A stretch of DNA of 64,000 nucleotides, from positions 2,089,177-2,153,176 of the forward strand of contig NZ_CP054058.1 in assembly GCF_003935895.2 (NCBI RefSeq). The letters are read 5' to 3'. The translations under genes were made by a program, and so were the position numbers. The notes under the pieces are model-generated. The model was given only the letters and a program-made list of their open reading frames with translations, made no database searches and was not told where the DNA came from. Source of the DNA: Scandinavium goeteborgense. GTDB lineage: Bacteria > Pseudomonadota > Gammaproteobacteria > Enterobacterales > Enterobacteriaceae. Numbering within the stretch: position 1 is the first letter of the stretch; each line of letters starts with the position of its first letter. Below are positions 43,398 to 51,998 of this stretch, piece by piece.

Positions 43398-44129
43398 TCA
43401 GGGCTGATGAAAGGTGAGGGTATAACCCTGTTCGTGCCAATGCTGGAGTAGTTCTTGCTGACGGCGCGTCGGGGAAATGCCGGTCCAGACGAAAAGCTGC
43501 TGGCCGGGGAACAGTTCCGGGCGCGGGACATCGAGCGGTTCAGCCATCACGGCAATGTGTAAGCCTTGCTGCGAAAGGCGCCAGGCTTCCAGCCACAATC
43601 GCGTTCTGTCTTCGGTGTCCCAGCCAATCAGTAGCGCTTCGTCGCCGGCTTTTTTACGCGCTTCAGCCAGGGCGGACGTGGCGAATTCTATCAGCACCCC
43701 GTCAAGCAGGCTGCACATGATGCGCGCGGTATTGTGATCGAGGCTCAGACGCTGGCGGACAGGAATGAAAACATGGTCAATCAGATCGCTAGCCGAATGC
43801 TCCCGAATTAACGCGATGATTTTGGTGCGCAGCCTGGCGGGGTGAGCGAAACGTAGCACCGCCATCATCTCTTCCTGGCGGCTGGTCCAGTCGCCATCGG
43901 TGGTGATGACACTTTCTTCGAGCAGCGTTTTGACTTTACTCACGGGCACGCCGCTCTTGATCCAACGCTTAATCTCTTCGATGCGCTGGATATCTTCTTC
44001 ATCAAACTGGCGGTGCCCACCTTCGCTGCGTTGAGGTTTCAACAAACCGTAGCGGCGCTGCCAGGCACGCAGGGTCACGGGATTGATACCGCATCGCTCG
44101 GCAACATCGCCGATGCTATAAAACGCCAT
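43398..44129 (-). CDS. bluR: MerR-type blue-light repressor BluR
   Basis: 243 residues like E. coli BluR (YcgE). MerR HTH at residues 1-70 ([20 protein letters not shown], then [20 protein letters not shown]), then a C-terminal cobalamin-binding-like domain without a B12 motif ([20 protein letters not shown]). BluR represses ycgZ-ymgA-ariR until blue-light-excited BluF displaces it. An inverted TGTACAAT repeat lies 60 bases upstream of the start and may be an autoregulatory site. It follows bluF on the same strand, as in E. coli. Confidence 0.93.
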   Translation of the reverse strand: MAFYSIGDVAERCGINPVTLRAWQRRYGLLKPQRSEGGHRQFDEEDIQRIEEIKRWIKSGVPVSKVKTLLEESVITTDGDWTSRQEEMMAVLRFAHPARLRTKIIALIREHSASDLIDHVFIPVRQRLSLDHNTARIMCSLLDGVLIEFATSALAEARKKAGDEALLIGWDTEDRTRLWLEAWRLSQQGLHIAVMAEPLDVPRPELFPGQQLFVWTGISPTRRQQELLQHWHEQGYTLTFHQP

Positions 44130-44188
44130 AGTATCCCCCCATGTTCAATCAGAGACGTCCATTCTTAACGTAACCAATCAAAGGCGTT

Positions 44189-44213
44189 TGTACAATTTAT
44201 AATTTATTGTACA
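44189..44213. promoter_or_regulatory. Predicted BluR operator upstream of bluR
   Basis: TGTACAAT, 9-base spacer, ATTGTACA: an 8-bp perfect inverted repeat. The same TGTACA core pairs occur twice more in the bluF/ycgZ divergent promoter (45706-45735, 45823-45843). BluR is the obvious candidate protein. Confidence 0.6.
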
Positions 44214-44343
44214 GCAGACTGGAAGATGTGTGGGAAGAATATGCCGAACGATTGTTAAACAAACGTAACATCGCAGTTGGGAAAGGGCTTTGGGGAAGGG
44301 CCTGCCGCACGATGGCGGCAAGCGAAATATCAGGTATGGCGGG

Positions 44344-45564
44344 TCAGAACGGGGTTTTCTTCTCCGGCCAGGCAACCTGCGGAATGCCACAGAACAGAGG
44401 CTCTGCGAACAAATGGCCCTGGAACTGGGTGATGCCCGCGGACTCAAGCCACATCCACTCTTCTGCTTTCTCCACGCCAACCACGGAGACCATAATTTCA
44501 AGCGATGTACAACATTTGATGATGGCCTGAATGATGGCCTGGCGCGGACCACTTTTATGCACGTCGCGGATCAGGTCCCGGTTGATTTTGATTCGGTCCG
44601 GCTGAAAATGCGCTAAAAGCAACAGTCCGGCAGACCCGGCACCGAAGTGATCGATAGTAACGATGATCCCCGCGGCTTTCAGTTCTCTGACCGCGTGGGT
44701 AAACGCATCAAACTGAGAAATCACCTCGCTTTCAGTGAACTCCACAATCACCTGTTCCGGCACCAGACCGTTGTCCGCGATCGCGTGCAGCAGAATAGCG
44801 ACCGCATCAGGGATTTTCACCAGCGTCATGGGCAGCAGATTCACGGAGATCGTCTGGTCGTTCAGGGTCAACGCCCCGGCCAGCGCGAACGCAACTTTCT
44901 TGCTTTTAAGGTCGGCCCGGTAAACATCATCCCCCGTAAAGGTATCGAAATACGCCTGCGGGGAGCCGCCTGACGGAGTACGCAGCAGGGCTTCCAGCGA
45001 GACAATTTCCTGTGTCAGCGGGTCAATGATCGGCTGAAACGCAAAACCACAGTCGGCGTCAGGGCCAATAACCTGTGGGTCCACTAAGCGTTCCTCGCCC
45101 GACGGGATAAAATCCCAGGTGTCGGCAGAGGGGATCTCAAAGTAATTCTCTTTTTCCGTAGCTTCGACAAATGTGCGGAAGAACTGCAGCGCGCGGTCAT
45201 TGTAGATGAGCTGATATTTTGAAGTGCCTTTATTGAGGATGTTTTGCAGCACCTCGTCGCGGTCATGTTCCCGCAAATCAAACAGCTCCATCCCGACGTT
45301 GCCAAAGCGGCGCGACGGGGCGTAGTCGCACAACAGTTCCACGACGTTATAGTGCCGGGGATCTTCGCAGATAGCGTTATAGATGGCCTTTACGTTTTGG
45401 TCAGGGCCTTCGAGCAGCTGGAAAAAATGGGTACCGTTAAACAGCAGAATACCGGTGACATCCGCCTGGCGGTTGTTTGCATTGGCTCCAGCGACCATCT
45501 TTTCGAGAGATTTTACCGGCACGTCGTCGCACAGATGGCTGCGATAGATGATTGTCGTAAGCAT
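44344..45564 (-). CDS. bluF: Blue-light sensor BluF (BLUF-EAL)
   Basis: 406 residues, like E. coli BluF (403). N-terminal BLUF domain (1-95): TIIYRSHLCDD with the FAD-side Tyr, and GILLFNGTHFFQLLEGPDQ with the conserved Asn and Gln. A C-terminal EAL-type domain (about 165-400) retains an E-A-L stretch (LEALLRTP) but has TIDHFGAG in place of DDFG and VVGVE in place of AEGVE. c-di-GMP hydrolysis is therefore not expected, in line with E. coli BluF, which instead binds BluR. Divergent from ycgZ. Confidence 0.94.
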   Translation of the reverse strand: MLTTIIYRSHLCDDVPVKSLEKMVAGANANNRQADVTGILLFNGTHFFQLLEGPDQNVKAIYNAICEDPRHYNVVELLCDYAPSRRFGNVGMELFDLREHDRDEVLQNILNKGTSKYQLIYNDRALQFFRTFVEATEKENYFEIPSADTWDFIPSGEERLVDPQVIGPDADCGFAFQPIIDPLTQEIVSLEALLRTPSGGSPQAYFDTFTGDDVYRADLKSKKVAFALAGALTLNDQTISVNLLPMTLVKIPDAVAILLHAIADNGLVPEQVIVEFTESEVISQFDAFTHAVRELKAAGIIVTIDHFGAGSAGLLLLAHFQPDRIKINRDLIRDVHKSGPRQAIIQAIIKCCTSLEIMVSVVGVEKAEEWMWLESAGITQFQGHLFAEPLFCGIPQVAWPEKKTPF

Positions 45565-45705
45565 AATTTTTCAAACAGTAGAGGGGATTGTTATTAACCC
45601 TAACAGAAGTAAGCCGTTTCGTCTCGTGTTGTAACACTTTAAATTAACAAGTGTTTTACAGGAAAATAGGGCATCGATCGGTGCTGTTTTAATTCTCTTT
45701 CTTTG

Positions 45706-45735
45706 TTGTACAACCTACGCTTTTCCCTTGTACAA
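45706..45735. promoter_or_regulatory. Predicted BluR operator in the bluF/ycgZ promoter, site 1
   Basis: Two identical TTGTACAA octamers starting at 45706 and 45728, 22 bases apart (two helical turns). Confidence 0.55.
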
Positions 45736-45822
45736 ACCACTATCAGATAATACCCAATACAAAACTCACAACATCATGAATTAAAAGGGTTAGCATTTTT
45801 TGTTAAAACATCAGTAATGCAC

Positions 45823-45843
45823 TTGTACAGCTTTTGTGTACAA
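45823..45843. promoter_or_regulatory. Predicted BluR operator in the bluF/ycgZ promoter, site 2
   Basis: TTGTACA, 7-base spacer, TGTACAA: a perfect inverted repeat 61 bases upstream of the ycgZ start, close to where the promoter should be. Confidence 0.62.
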
Positions 45844-45903
45844 TTTTCGTAACTTTGAATAACACAACATTAACCCTTTTACTGAATCGTACAGGAGTGA
45901 CAT

Positions 45904-46143
45904 ATGCAGCAGAATGGTTACATACCGGATACAGCAAGCGCCATTGCCCAGTACTTCAATAAGGCAAATCTGCCGACCCAGCAGGAAACCTTAGGGCAAA
46001 TTGTGGTGGAAATCCTGAACGATGGACGGAACCTGAATCGTAAATCACTCTGCACAAAGTTGCTGAGCCGCCTTGAGCAAGCATCCTGTGTGGAAGAGGA
46101 GGGTCACTACAACGCACTGATCGGTCTGCTGTTCGACAGATAA
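45904..46143 (+). CDS. ycgZ: Rcs-pathway connector YcgZ
   Basis: 79 residues, similar to E. coli YcgZ (78): shared stretches IAQYFNKANLPTQQETLG and NGYIPDTA, then ILNDGRNLNRKSLCTKLLSR and NALIGLL at the C-terminus. It is a small helical two-component connector. In E. coli the ycgZ-ymgA-ariR genes are induced by blue light or cold through release of BluR and act through the Rcs system on colanic acid and biofilm. It is first of the operon. Confidence 0.93.
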   Translation: MQQNGYIPDTASAIAQYFNKANLPTQQETLGQIVVEILNDGRNLNRKSLCTKLLSRLEQASCVEEEGHYNALIGLLFDR

Positions 46144-46210
46144 GCCCCACGTGCGCAATGAAATGTCGCGTTCCCGAGTCAGGGATTGTCGGCGAACAGG
46201 GAATGCAGTT

Positions 46211-46519
46211 ATGACGAGAAGCGAAAATAAACAACAAACAGACCAAATAACCGATCAGCTTATTGGCGAGGCCGTATTATCGCTACTAAAGCGCAAAGGC
46301 CCCGTAAGCACGCTCGCGCTGCTGGCAGAACTTCGCAACATGCTGGCAGTAGAAAGCGACCCGAGGCGGCGAGAAACGTTGCCGATTATTATCGCTGAAG
46401 TTGAAGCAACGACGTTAAGAAATGAGCGTTCGGAGAAGCTGGCCACAGGAACGCATAAGGAACATGCAAATACGCTGCTCGGGAATAAGCAGCCGCAAGG
46501 AAAAAATAAAATCCACTGA
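46211..46519 (+). CDS. ymgA: Rcs-pathway connector YmgA-like
   Basis: 102 residues with an YmgA/AriR-type helical core (GEAVLSLLKRKGPVSTLALL, then MLAVESDPRRRETLPIIIAE) and a Lys/Asn-rich tail ending NKIH, as E. coli YmgA ends NRIH. The ATG at 46211 is chosen for its AGGGAATG upstream; a longer in-frame start at 46151 would add 20 Arg-rich residues. Between ycgZ and ariR as in E. coli. Confidence 0.85.
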   Translation: MTRSENKQQTDQITDQLIGEAVLSLLKRKGPVSTLALLAELRNMLAVESDPRRRETLPIIIAEVEATTLRNERSEKLATGTHKEHANTLLGNKQPQGKNKIH

Positions 46520-46547
46520 CAATCCAATGATTCCCGAGGGTAAAAAA

Positions 46548-46826
46548 ATGAGCACAGCCACGATTCAACAGTCTGATATTTATACCGCCATGCCCGACAA
46601 CTCTCTGACGGATTATTTCCGCAAGGCGGGTGATATGTTTGCAGCGGAATCCGCGGTATTGGGCACAGCCATTCGTCAGGTGCTTTTGTCAGGTGAACAT
46701 ATTAATAATAAGAACATTATTCTGGCGCTGCTGCGTACGCTGGAAGCCACCCGCGATGTGGTGCAGGCGGATGTTATCCGTAAAACCCTCGAGATTGTGG
46801 TCGGCCATACCACCGACGATATCTGA
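46548..46826 (+). CDS. ariR: Biofilm/acid-resistance regulator AriR (YmgB)
   Basis: 92 residues, like E. coli AriR (88): SLTDYFRKAGDMFAAESAVL and INNKNIILALLRTLEATRDV, then ADVIRKTLEIVVGHTTDDI, near identical at the C-terminus. It is a small helical dimer linked to acid resistance and biofilm through the Rcs system. Third gene of the blue-light operon, with ribosome site GAGGG. Confidence 0.92.
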   Translation: MSTATIQQSDIYTAMPDNSLTDYFRKAGDMFAAESAVLGTAIRQVLLSGEHINNKNIILALLRTLEATRDVVQADVIRKTLEIVVGHTTDDI

Positions 46827-46916
46827 TATGCCCGCCGGTACTGCCGGAGACTGAAAGGTGGGCCGTGAGCAATTCCGGCCCTGTGTATTCTAACCTGTGA
46901 CGACGGAAACTGACGA

Positions 46917-47504
46917 ATGAGTGGCCAAAACTGCGTGCAGCTTGAGCAGGTCGATCTCTGGCTGTCTGACCATTATTTGCAACTCGGTTTGCAAAAGGCG
47001 CTTGAGAATATCCGCTTTGATGATACCGGTATTCGCTACGTATTTTTGACGGAGCAATATTATGCGGATGTGCTTAGCCATAATTACGATCTGGACAAGA
47101 ATCGCTTAATTCTTCTGACGAACGGGCATGATTTTAATTTTCTCGACAGCGTGCCGCTGCACCGTTTATCGGCCAGGGCCACGCTCGATGATATCCGGAA
47201 TTTTATCACCAGCATCACCTGGCAAAAGGGCGAGCCAACGATGCCGTCGCATCGAATGTTATTGACCGCCAGGGAGAAAAAGCTGATCGACTTAATGAAG
47301 GAAGGCAAAAAAATGACGGAAGTGGGTATGCACATGAATGTGCATATTAAAACGATTTATCAAATCCGTCAGAACCTGATTAAGAAGATGGGCTGTACCG
47401 GGTTGATTGATTTTCTGCGCACCCTGCGCAGCGACGTATTCAGCCTATGGATGCAGGAAAACCAGCGTTATCCTGCGTCAACTCGCCGGAACGTGCTCCA
47501 CTGA
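46917..47504 (+). CDS. LuxR-type (HTH) regulator, in the place of ymgC
   Basis: 195 residues. The C-terminal LuxR helix-turn-helix is clear (about 113-175): LTAREKKLIDLMKEGKKMTE, then NVHIKTIYQIRQNLIKKMG. The N-terminal part (LSDHYLQLGLQKALENIRF) resembles the pseudo-receiver of FimZ/BglJ/MrkI-type regulators without the full phosphorylation site. It starts 90 bases after ariR on the same strand where E. coli has ymgC, so it may be light-controlled. Targets unknown; biofilm, pili or capsule are likely by analogy. Confidence 0.83.
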   Translation: MSGQNCVQLEQVDLWLSDHYLQLGLQKALENIRFDDTGIRYVFLTEQYYADVLSHNYDLDKNRLILLTNGHDFNFLDSVPLHRLSARATLDDIRNFITSITWQKGEPTMPSHRMLLTAREKKLIDLMKEGKKMTEVGMHMNVHIKTIYQIRQNLIKKMGCTGLIDFLRTLRSDVFSLWMQENQRYPASTRRNVLH

Positions 47505-47595
47505 GAAGAGGTAGTGTCGGCGTGATACGGTTTCAACGGGTTATGAATAAATATGGGTATAATCATTCAACTCAGTGATACGAAACCGGATAGCC

Positions 47596-48522
47596 ATGAA
47601 AGACGACATCAATCAGGACATTACCTTTCGCAAGCTCAGCGTCTTTATGATGTTTATGAATAAAGGCAACATTGCCCGCACTGCGGAAGCGCTTGAGTTG
47701 AGCAGCGTCAGTGTGCACCGCGCGCTGCACACCCTGGAAGAGGGCGTCGGCTGTCCGCTGTTTGTGCACAAAGGCCGTAATCTGGTGCCGCTGCCAGCGG
47801 CATGGACGCTGCTGGAATATTGCCAGGACGTGATAACCCTGATGAGCAAAGGGCTGGAGCAGACGCGAAAAGTGGCGGGCGTTGGTAGCGGACGTTTGCG
47901 TATCGGCACGCTGTATTCGCTGACCCTGGAAACGGTGCCGAAAATCATCATGGGCATGAAGCTGCGTCGTCCGTCGCTGGAACTGGATTTGACCATGGGC
48001 TCGAACCAGATGCTGCTCGATATGCTCGAAGATGACGCCCTTGACGCTATCCTGATCTCCACCAACGAAGGCGAGTTTACCGGGTCGAAATTCGACGTCA
48101 TTCCGCTGTTTCACGACGATATCTTTCTCGCCGCCCCCTCCAGCGTCCCGCTGGACACCGCCCAGGATGCCGATCTGCGTGACTACGCCGACCGGAAATT
48201 CGTTTCACTGGCGGAAGGGTTTGCCACCTACGCCGGTTTTCAGGAAGCTTTCAGCATCGCCGGTTTTGAACCGGAGATTGTGACGCGCGTAAATGACATT
48301 TTCTCGATGATCAGCCTGGTGCAGGCGGGGGTCGGATTTGCCCTGATCCCAGGGCGAATGAAGAAAGTGTATGAGAACGATGTGCAGTTGTTGAAGCTGG
48401 CGGAACCGTATCAGATGCGCCAGCTGATTTCGATTGTCTATTCGCATCATCGCGAGCGCGATAAGGACCTGCTGGCGCTGGCGGCAGAAGGGCGCATGTA
48501 CGCCCGCAGCATCAGCGGCTAA
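47596..48522 (+). CDS. mdcR: LysR-type regulator of malonate use
   Basis: 308 residues with an N-terminal LysR HTH (RKLSVFMMFMNKGNIARTAE, then SSVSVHRALHTLEEG) and a substrate-binding domain. Matches MdcR of Klebsiella, which activates mdcABCDEFGH with malonate. The ATG at 47596 is preferred to one at 47575. It is convergent with mdcH, with an 11-base overlap of the ends, giving the gene order mdcABCDEFGH-R. Confidence 0.9.
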   Translation: MKDDINQDITFRKLSVFMMFMNKGNIARTAEALELSSVSVHRALHTLEEGVGCPLFVHKGRNLVPLPAAWTLLEYCQDVITLMSKGLEQTRKVAGVGSGRLRIGTLYSLTLETVPKIIMGMKLRRPSLELDLTMGSNQMLLDMLEDDALDAILISTNEGEFTGSKFDVIPLFHDDIFLAAPSSVPLDTAQDADLRDYADRKFVSLAEGFATYAGFQEAFSIAGFEPEIVTRVNDIFSMISLVQAGVGFALIPGRMKKVYENDVQLLKLAEPYQMRQLISIVYSHHRERDKDLLALAAEGRMYARSISG

Positions 48523-49414
48523 GCCGTTTCAGCAGGTGCTGCGCAACCTCAACGCTGTTACGTTCCAGGCAAATCGCTTCGCCTTGCCAGCCTGAAAGAT
48601 GCGTCAGTCCGGTCAATACGCTGCCCGGCGGCATTTCAATGGCGAGTCGAGCGTCGCGCTGGTTGGCTGAGACCATGGCGTCCTGCCACTGTACGGTCCG
48701 CGCCATGTTATAGGCCAAATCGTCGGCAATTTTGAGAGGGTCCCACAGCACACGGCCCGTGGAGCCGCTCAAATAAGCACGCTTCGGACGTGACAACGTC
48801 ACTGACTCAAAGGCATGCGCCAGTTTTTCGGCGGGCTTATCTAACAGCGCGCAGTGCGACGGCACACTTACCGCAAGGCGGGTCACCTTACTGGCGCCGG
48901 CTTCCAGCGCCTTGTGCGCCACAATCGCCATCTCTTCATCACTCCCGGCAATCACAATCTGCGTTTCGGCATTCAGATTGGCGATGTACGTTTGCGTCCC
49001 GGCCATCAGTTTTTCGACGCGGGAAAGTGTAAGGCCGACAATCGCCGTCAGGCCGTAGCCGTGCGGATACGCCTGCTCCATTAAATCACCCCGCAGCGCC
49101 ACCAGATGCAGCGCATCATCAAAGGCCAGCGCGCCGGCCATCACCGCCGCGGGATAGGCGCCAATCGACAGACCGCTGACGATGTCGGGTTTGACATCAT
49201 GGCGCATTAATTCACGCGCCCACGCCACGCCGACAATCAGCAGACACAGCTGCACCGCGCGGGTGTGCTGTAGCGCATCGGCACTGTCCAGAGTGTCAGT
49301 TTCATCGCCGAGTACGGCACGCACTTCAGCCAGAAGGGCGTCGCCGTCGGGCAGATTTTGCAGCATGCCGGGGCGCTGAGTGCCCTGGCCGGGGAAGGTA
49401 AAGAGGATTTTCAT
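48512..49414 (-). CDS. mdcH: Malonate decarboxylase malonyltransferase MdcH
   Basis: 300 residues of the malonyl-CoA:ACP transacylase fold. Motifs: LFTFPGQGTQRPGM near the N-terminus and the Ser elbow GLSIGAYPAAV (about residue 90), then SVPSHCALLDKPA with the active-site His region. It primes or charges the ACP with malonate. Start ATG at 49414 overlaps the mdcG stop as TAATG. Last gene of the operon; its end overlaps the convergent mdcR. Confidence 0.92.
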   Translation of the reverse strand: MKILFTFPGQGTQRPGMLQNLPDGDALLAEVRAVLGDETDTLDSADALQHTRAVQLCLLIVGVAWARELMRHDVKPDIVSGLSIGAYPAAVMAGALAFDDALHLVALRGDLMEQAYPHGYGLTAIVGLTLSRVEKLMAGTQTYIANLNAETQIVIAGSDEEMAIVAHKALEAGASKVTRLAVSVPSHCALLDKPAEKLAHAFESVTLSRPKRAYLSGSTGRVLWDPLKIADDLAYNMARTVQWQDAMVSANQRDARLAIEMPPGSVLTGLTHLSGWQGEAICLERNSVEVAQHLLKRLSR

Positions 49415-50034
49415 TATGATGGCTCCCTGTGCCATGGCGTCGCGGTCAGCTGCGGGCCTGAGGCAGTTTTGAGCAATACGCGTCCTTCGCGTAGCCATTC
49501 GTTTAACGCGAACGCGCCGAAGGGCGTTTCAACCTGGGTATCAGCCCGGCACGGCAGTTTTTCCACCTGCGCCTGCCACTGGCATAACTCATCATGAGTC
49601 AGCGGCAGCGGGGCGCGGATAATCAAATCGAGATCGCTCTCGGCGTGCAGGACGGGAATTTCGGTGGCGAGCGCATAACCGGTGCTGCCGGTAATACCCC
49701 AGTGCCAAGGCCACGCAAAGGTGGTCAGTAAAATAGCCGCCTGAACAGGCGGCTGAGAGACAAACGGGGAGTGCAGCAGACGTTCGCGATCGGCGAGCAT
49801 TTCGGGCGTGACGACGCGGGAAACGGTCTCTGCTGTCACCCAACCGGCGGCGCGTTGTTCGCGCTTGATGCCGCGCACGCCCACCGGGATATCAGCGTTT
49901 TCATTCACATCGCGCCGGACCACCACCGGCAGGCCGGTGTGCCACTGGCTGGCAACCCACGCCTCCTGAATGTTCAGTAGAGCGTCGGGGTTGCTGAGCC
50001 ACAGCAAATCGTGGGGGCGCGATGTGAAAGTCAT
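49414..50034 (-). CDS. mdcG: Phosphoribosyl-dephospho-CoA transferase MdcG
   Basis: 206 residues. It attaches the 2'-(5''-triphosphoribosyl)-3'-dephospho-CoA group to MdcC. The nucleotidyltransferase-like acid pair is in ESDLDLIIRAP (about residue 133), and the protein has the family start RPHDLLWLSNPDALL. It lies one base after mdcF and overlaps the mdcH start. Confidence 0.92.
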   Translation of the reverse strand: MTFTSRPHDLLWLSNPDALLNIQEAWVASQWHTGLPVVVRRDVNENADIPVGVRGIKREQRAAGWVTAETVSRVVTPEMLADRERLLHSPFVSQPPVQAAILLTTFAWPWHWGITGSTGYALATEIPVLHAESDLDLIIRAPLPLTHDELCQWQAQVEKLPCRADTQVETPFGAFALNEWLREGRVLLKTASGPQLTATPWHREPS

Positions 50035-50035
50035 A

Positions 50036-50995
50036 TTACATGCCTGAAGTTAAGGTAATGAACAGCGGTAACGACAGGATACACAGAATGGAGCTCAACA
50101 GCAGCACGGCTTCTGCATCTGGAGACTGAACGCCAAAGCGGTTACCGAAGACGACACCGAAGAAGCCCGCAGACAGCGCGATCATCAGGATAGCGGTGAT
50201 CGCCACGGAGCCGTGCAGACCGAACGCCAGAACGATACCCCAGGCAATGAACGGCTGAATCAGCAGCTTGGTGATGGTGGCAATACCCACGACCGCATTC
50301 ATTTTCAGCTTACGGGCAGACAGGATAACACCCGTCAGGAACAGGGCTGCGGCAGTTGCAGACAGGCCCAGCGGTTTAATCGCAGACAGCACCAGGTCCG
50401 GCATTTTGATACCAATCGCCGACAGAATCACACCCAGCAGCGGGCCCATGACGATAGGTTTTTTCAGTGAACGCCACATCAACACTGGCAGCATTGACAG
50501 GGTAGAACCGCTGTTTTCGCCAGCCGCCAGCGCTTTTTCACGCTCAAGGATGAGCAAGCAGAACGGGGTCATCAGCACGGAACCACAGGCGATAGACACC
50601 GCGACGGACAGGGAAGTCGCAGAACCTTCACCCAGAACGCTGCCCAGAATTGGCAGGCCCAGCGCCGCATAGTTCGGCAGGGCAACGGTCAGCGTCAGGA
50701 CCGCAGCATCCTGCGGAGACTTCTTGAAGACCTTGGTCGCGAGGAAGTAGATAGCCGCGTAGGTAATCCACATTGCGCCAGTCAGGACCACAATCAGCGG
50801 AGACTGCGCGGCAATACCCGACCACGGCGTCTGCACGGTTGCGCTAAACAGCGCCGCAGGCAGGGCGAAATCCATAACAAAGATATTCAGCAGCGACACA
50901 TTTTTGTTGTCGACCATTTTGGCTTTGCCGGCCCAGAAGCCCAGCAGCATGATAAGGAAAATCGGAGCAAGGGCATGAACAATTACATAAGTCAT
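50036..50995 (-). CDS. mdcF: Malonate transporter MdcF (AEC family)
   Basis: 319 residues, ten predicted helices, an auxin-efflux-carrier (AEC) family protein of the size of Klebsiella MdcF. Features: VIVHALAPIFLIMLLGFWAG at the N-terminus, ALPNYAALGLPILGSVLGEG, and IMIALSAGFFGVVFGNRFGV at the C-terminus. The ATG at 50995 is chosen by family length. The 200 bases to mdcE (51198) hold no gene. It imports malonate. Confidence 0.92.
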   Translation of the reverse strand: MTYVIVHALAPIFLIMLLGFWAGKAKMVDNKNVSLLNIFVMDFALPAALFSATVQTPWSGIAAQSPLIVVLTGAMWITYAAIYFLATKVFKKSPQDAAVLTLTVALPNYAALGLPILGSVLGEGSATSLSVAVSIACGSVLMTPFCLLILEREKALAAGENSGSTLSMLPVLMWRSLKKPIVMGPLLGVILSAIGIKMPDLVLSAIKPLGLSATAAALFLTGVILSARKLKMNAVVGIATITKLLIQPFIAWGIVLAFGLHGSVAITAILMIALSAGFFGVVFGNRFGVQSPDAEAVLLLSSILCILSLPLFITLTSGM

Positions 50996-51197
50996 AGAGT
51001 TAACCACCTGTAGATAAAAAAAGAGTCTACGCGTCATCCTTCAGGCTGCTGTTGCACAACGTGAACGAGGGTGCGTATAGAACATTTGCGATGTTTATAA
51101 TTTTCTAAAAGCGGCTGTACCGTGGGCGCTATGTTGCGCCCGACGGCGACCGCTTTCGGCAGGTCTTTTTTTACGTACTTCTTGCTACTACTGCTCG

Positions 51198-51998
51198 TTA
51201 CCAGCTGGCGCGCATCCGTTCGCGTACCAGAGCCGAGCTACGGCGATTCTCCGCGCCGAGGCGGTTTTTCAAACTTGGGTCCTGACGTGCGTCGCGAACA
51301 GACTGTTGCAGGATGATTAACACCTGCGCCAGGTCGGCATCGGTTGGCGCGTCCGGGTTGCTGATGTTCAGCAAATCAGACAACAGACCCAGCGTCGCGT
51401 AGTTGCTCACGTCGTAGGCCATTGGCGGAATGGTTGCCGCCAGTTTTTCCAGCGCTTCAACGGTGCGTAGGGTGATACGTGCGGCAGAGTCTTTACCCAT
51501 CGCATGCACCAGAACGCCCTGGTCATTGAAGGCAATCAGACGGTTAGCCTGATAACCGTGCGCCAGGAAGGCACCGGACATTGCTTTACCGACGATAAGG
51601 CCGATAACCGGATGGCCCGCCAGACGCGCTTTGGCGTAAGCGCCTGCGGCACCGGCCAGCGCCTGGTGAATACCAAAGGCTTCTTCGCGGCGGCCATAGG
51701 CCTGGCTTGGCACATCGATTACCGCAATAATCGGGCGCTTCACGTCGCTGTTGGCATCGGCATCAATGGTTTCGTTCACCACTTTCGCCAGCGTCCAGCC
51801 TTCCAGCAGACCCACTTCGCCTTTTACGGCACGCGGATAATGGTTGTTTGCATCCGGGACCACGGCGATAAAACGCACGTTTTCACCATTAAGTTCACCG
51901 TCAGCCACCTGGACAGAAGGGCACAGGCCGCTCATACGTGGGGCATTAGGGGCCAGTTTTTCCAGCCAGATTGCGCCGCGGCTATTGGACTGAGTCAT
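51198..51998 (-). CDS. mdcE: Malonate decarboxylase gamma subunit MdcE
   Basis: 266 residues of the carboxyltransferase/crotonase fold. Motifs: AVVPDANNHYPRAVKGEVGL and PIIAVIDVPSQAYGRREEAF, then GLIVGKAMSGAFLAHGYQAN. With MdcD it decarboxylates malonyl-ACP to acetyl-ACP. Two adjacent ATGs overlap the mdcD stop; the second (51998) has better spacing from GGGAGG. Confidence 0.92.
   Translation of the reverse strand: MTQSNSRGAIWLEKLAPNAPRMSGLCPSVQVADGELNGENVRFIAVVPDANNHYPRAVKGEVGLLEGWTLAKVVNETIDADANSDVKRPIIAVIDVPSQAYGRREEAFGIHQALAGAAGAYAKARLAGHPVIGLIVGKAMSGAFLAHGYQANRLIAFNDQGVLVHAMGKDSAARITLRTVEALEKLAATIPPMAYDVSNYATLGLLSDLLNISNPDAPTDADLAQVLIILQQSVRDARQDPSLKNRLGAENRRSSALVRERMRASW

Larger units (their letters stand above)
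45565..45903. other. Divergent bluF / ycgZ promoter region
   Basis: About 340 bases, AT-rich, holding two TGTACA-pair sites and no gene. The arrangement matches the light-regulated promoter of E. coli ycgZ. Confidence 0.6.

Noticed and set aside
44344..45564. BluF as an active c-di-GMP phosphodiesterase
   Set aside because: Although E-A-L is present, the DDFG and AEGVE motifs are altered, and E. coli BluF is known not to act on c-di-GMP.
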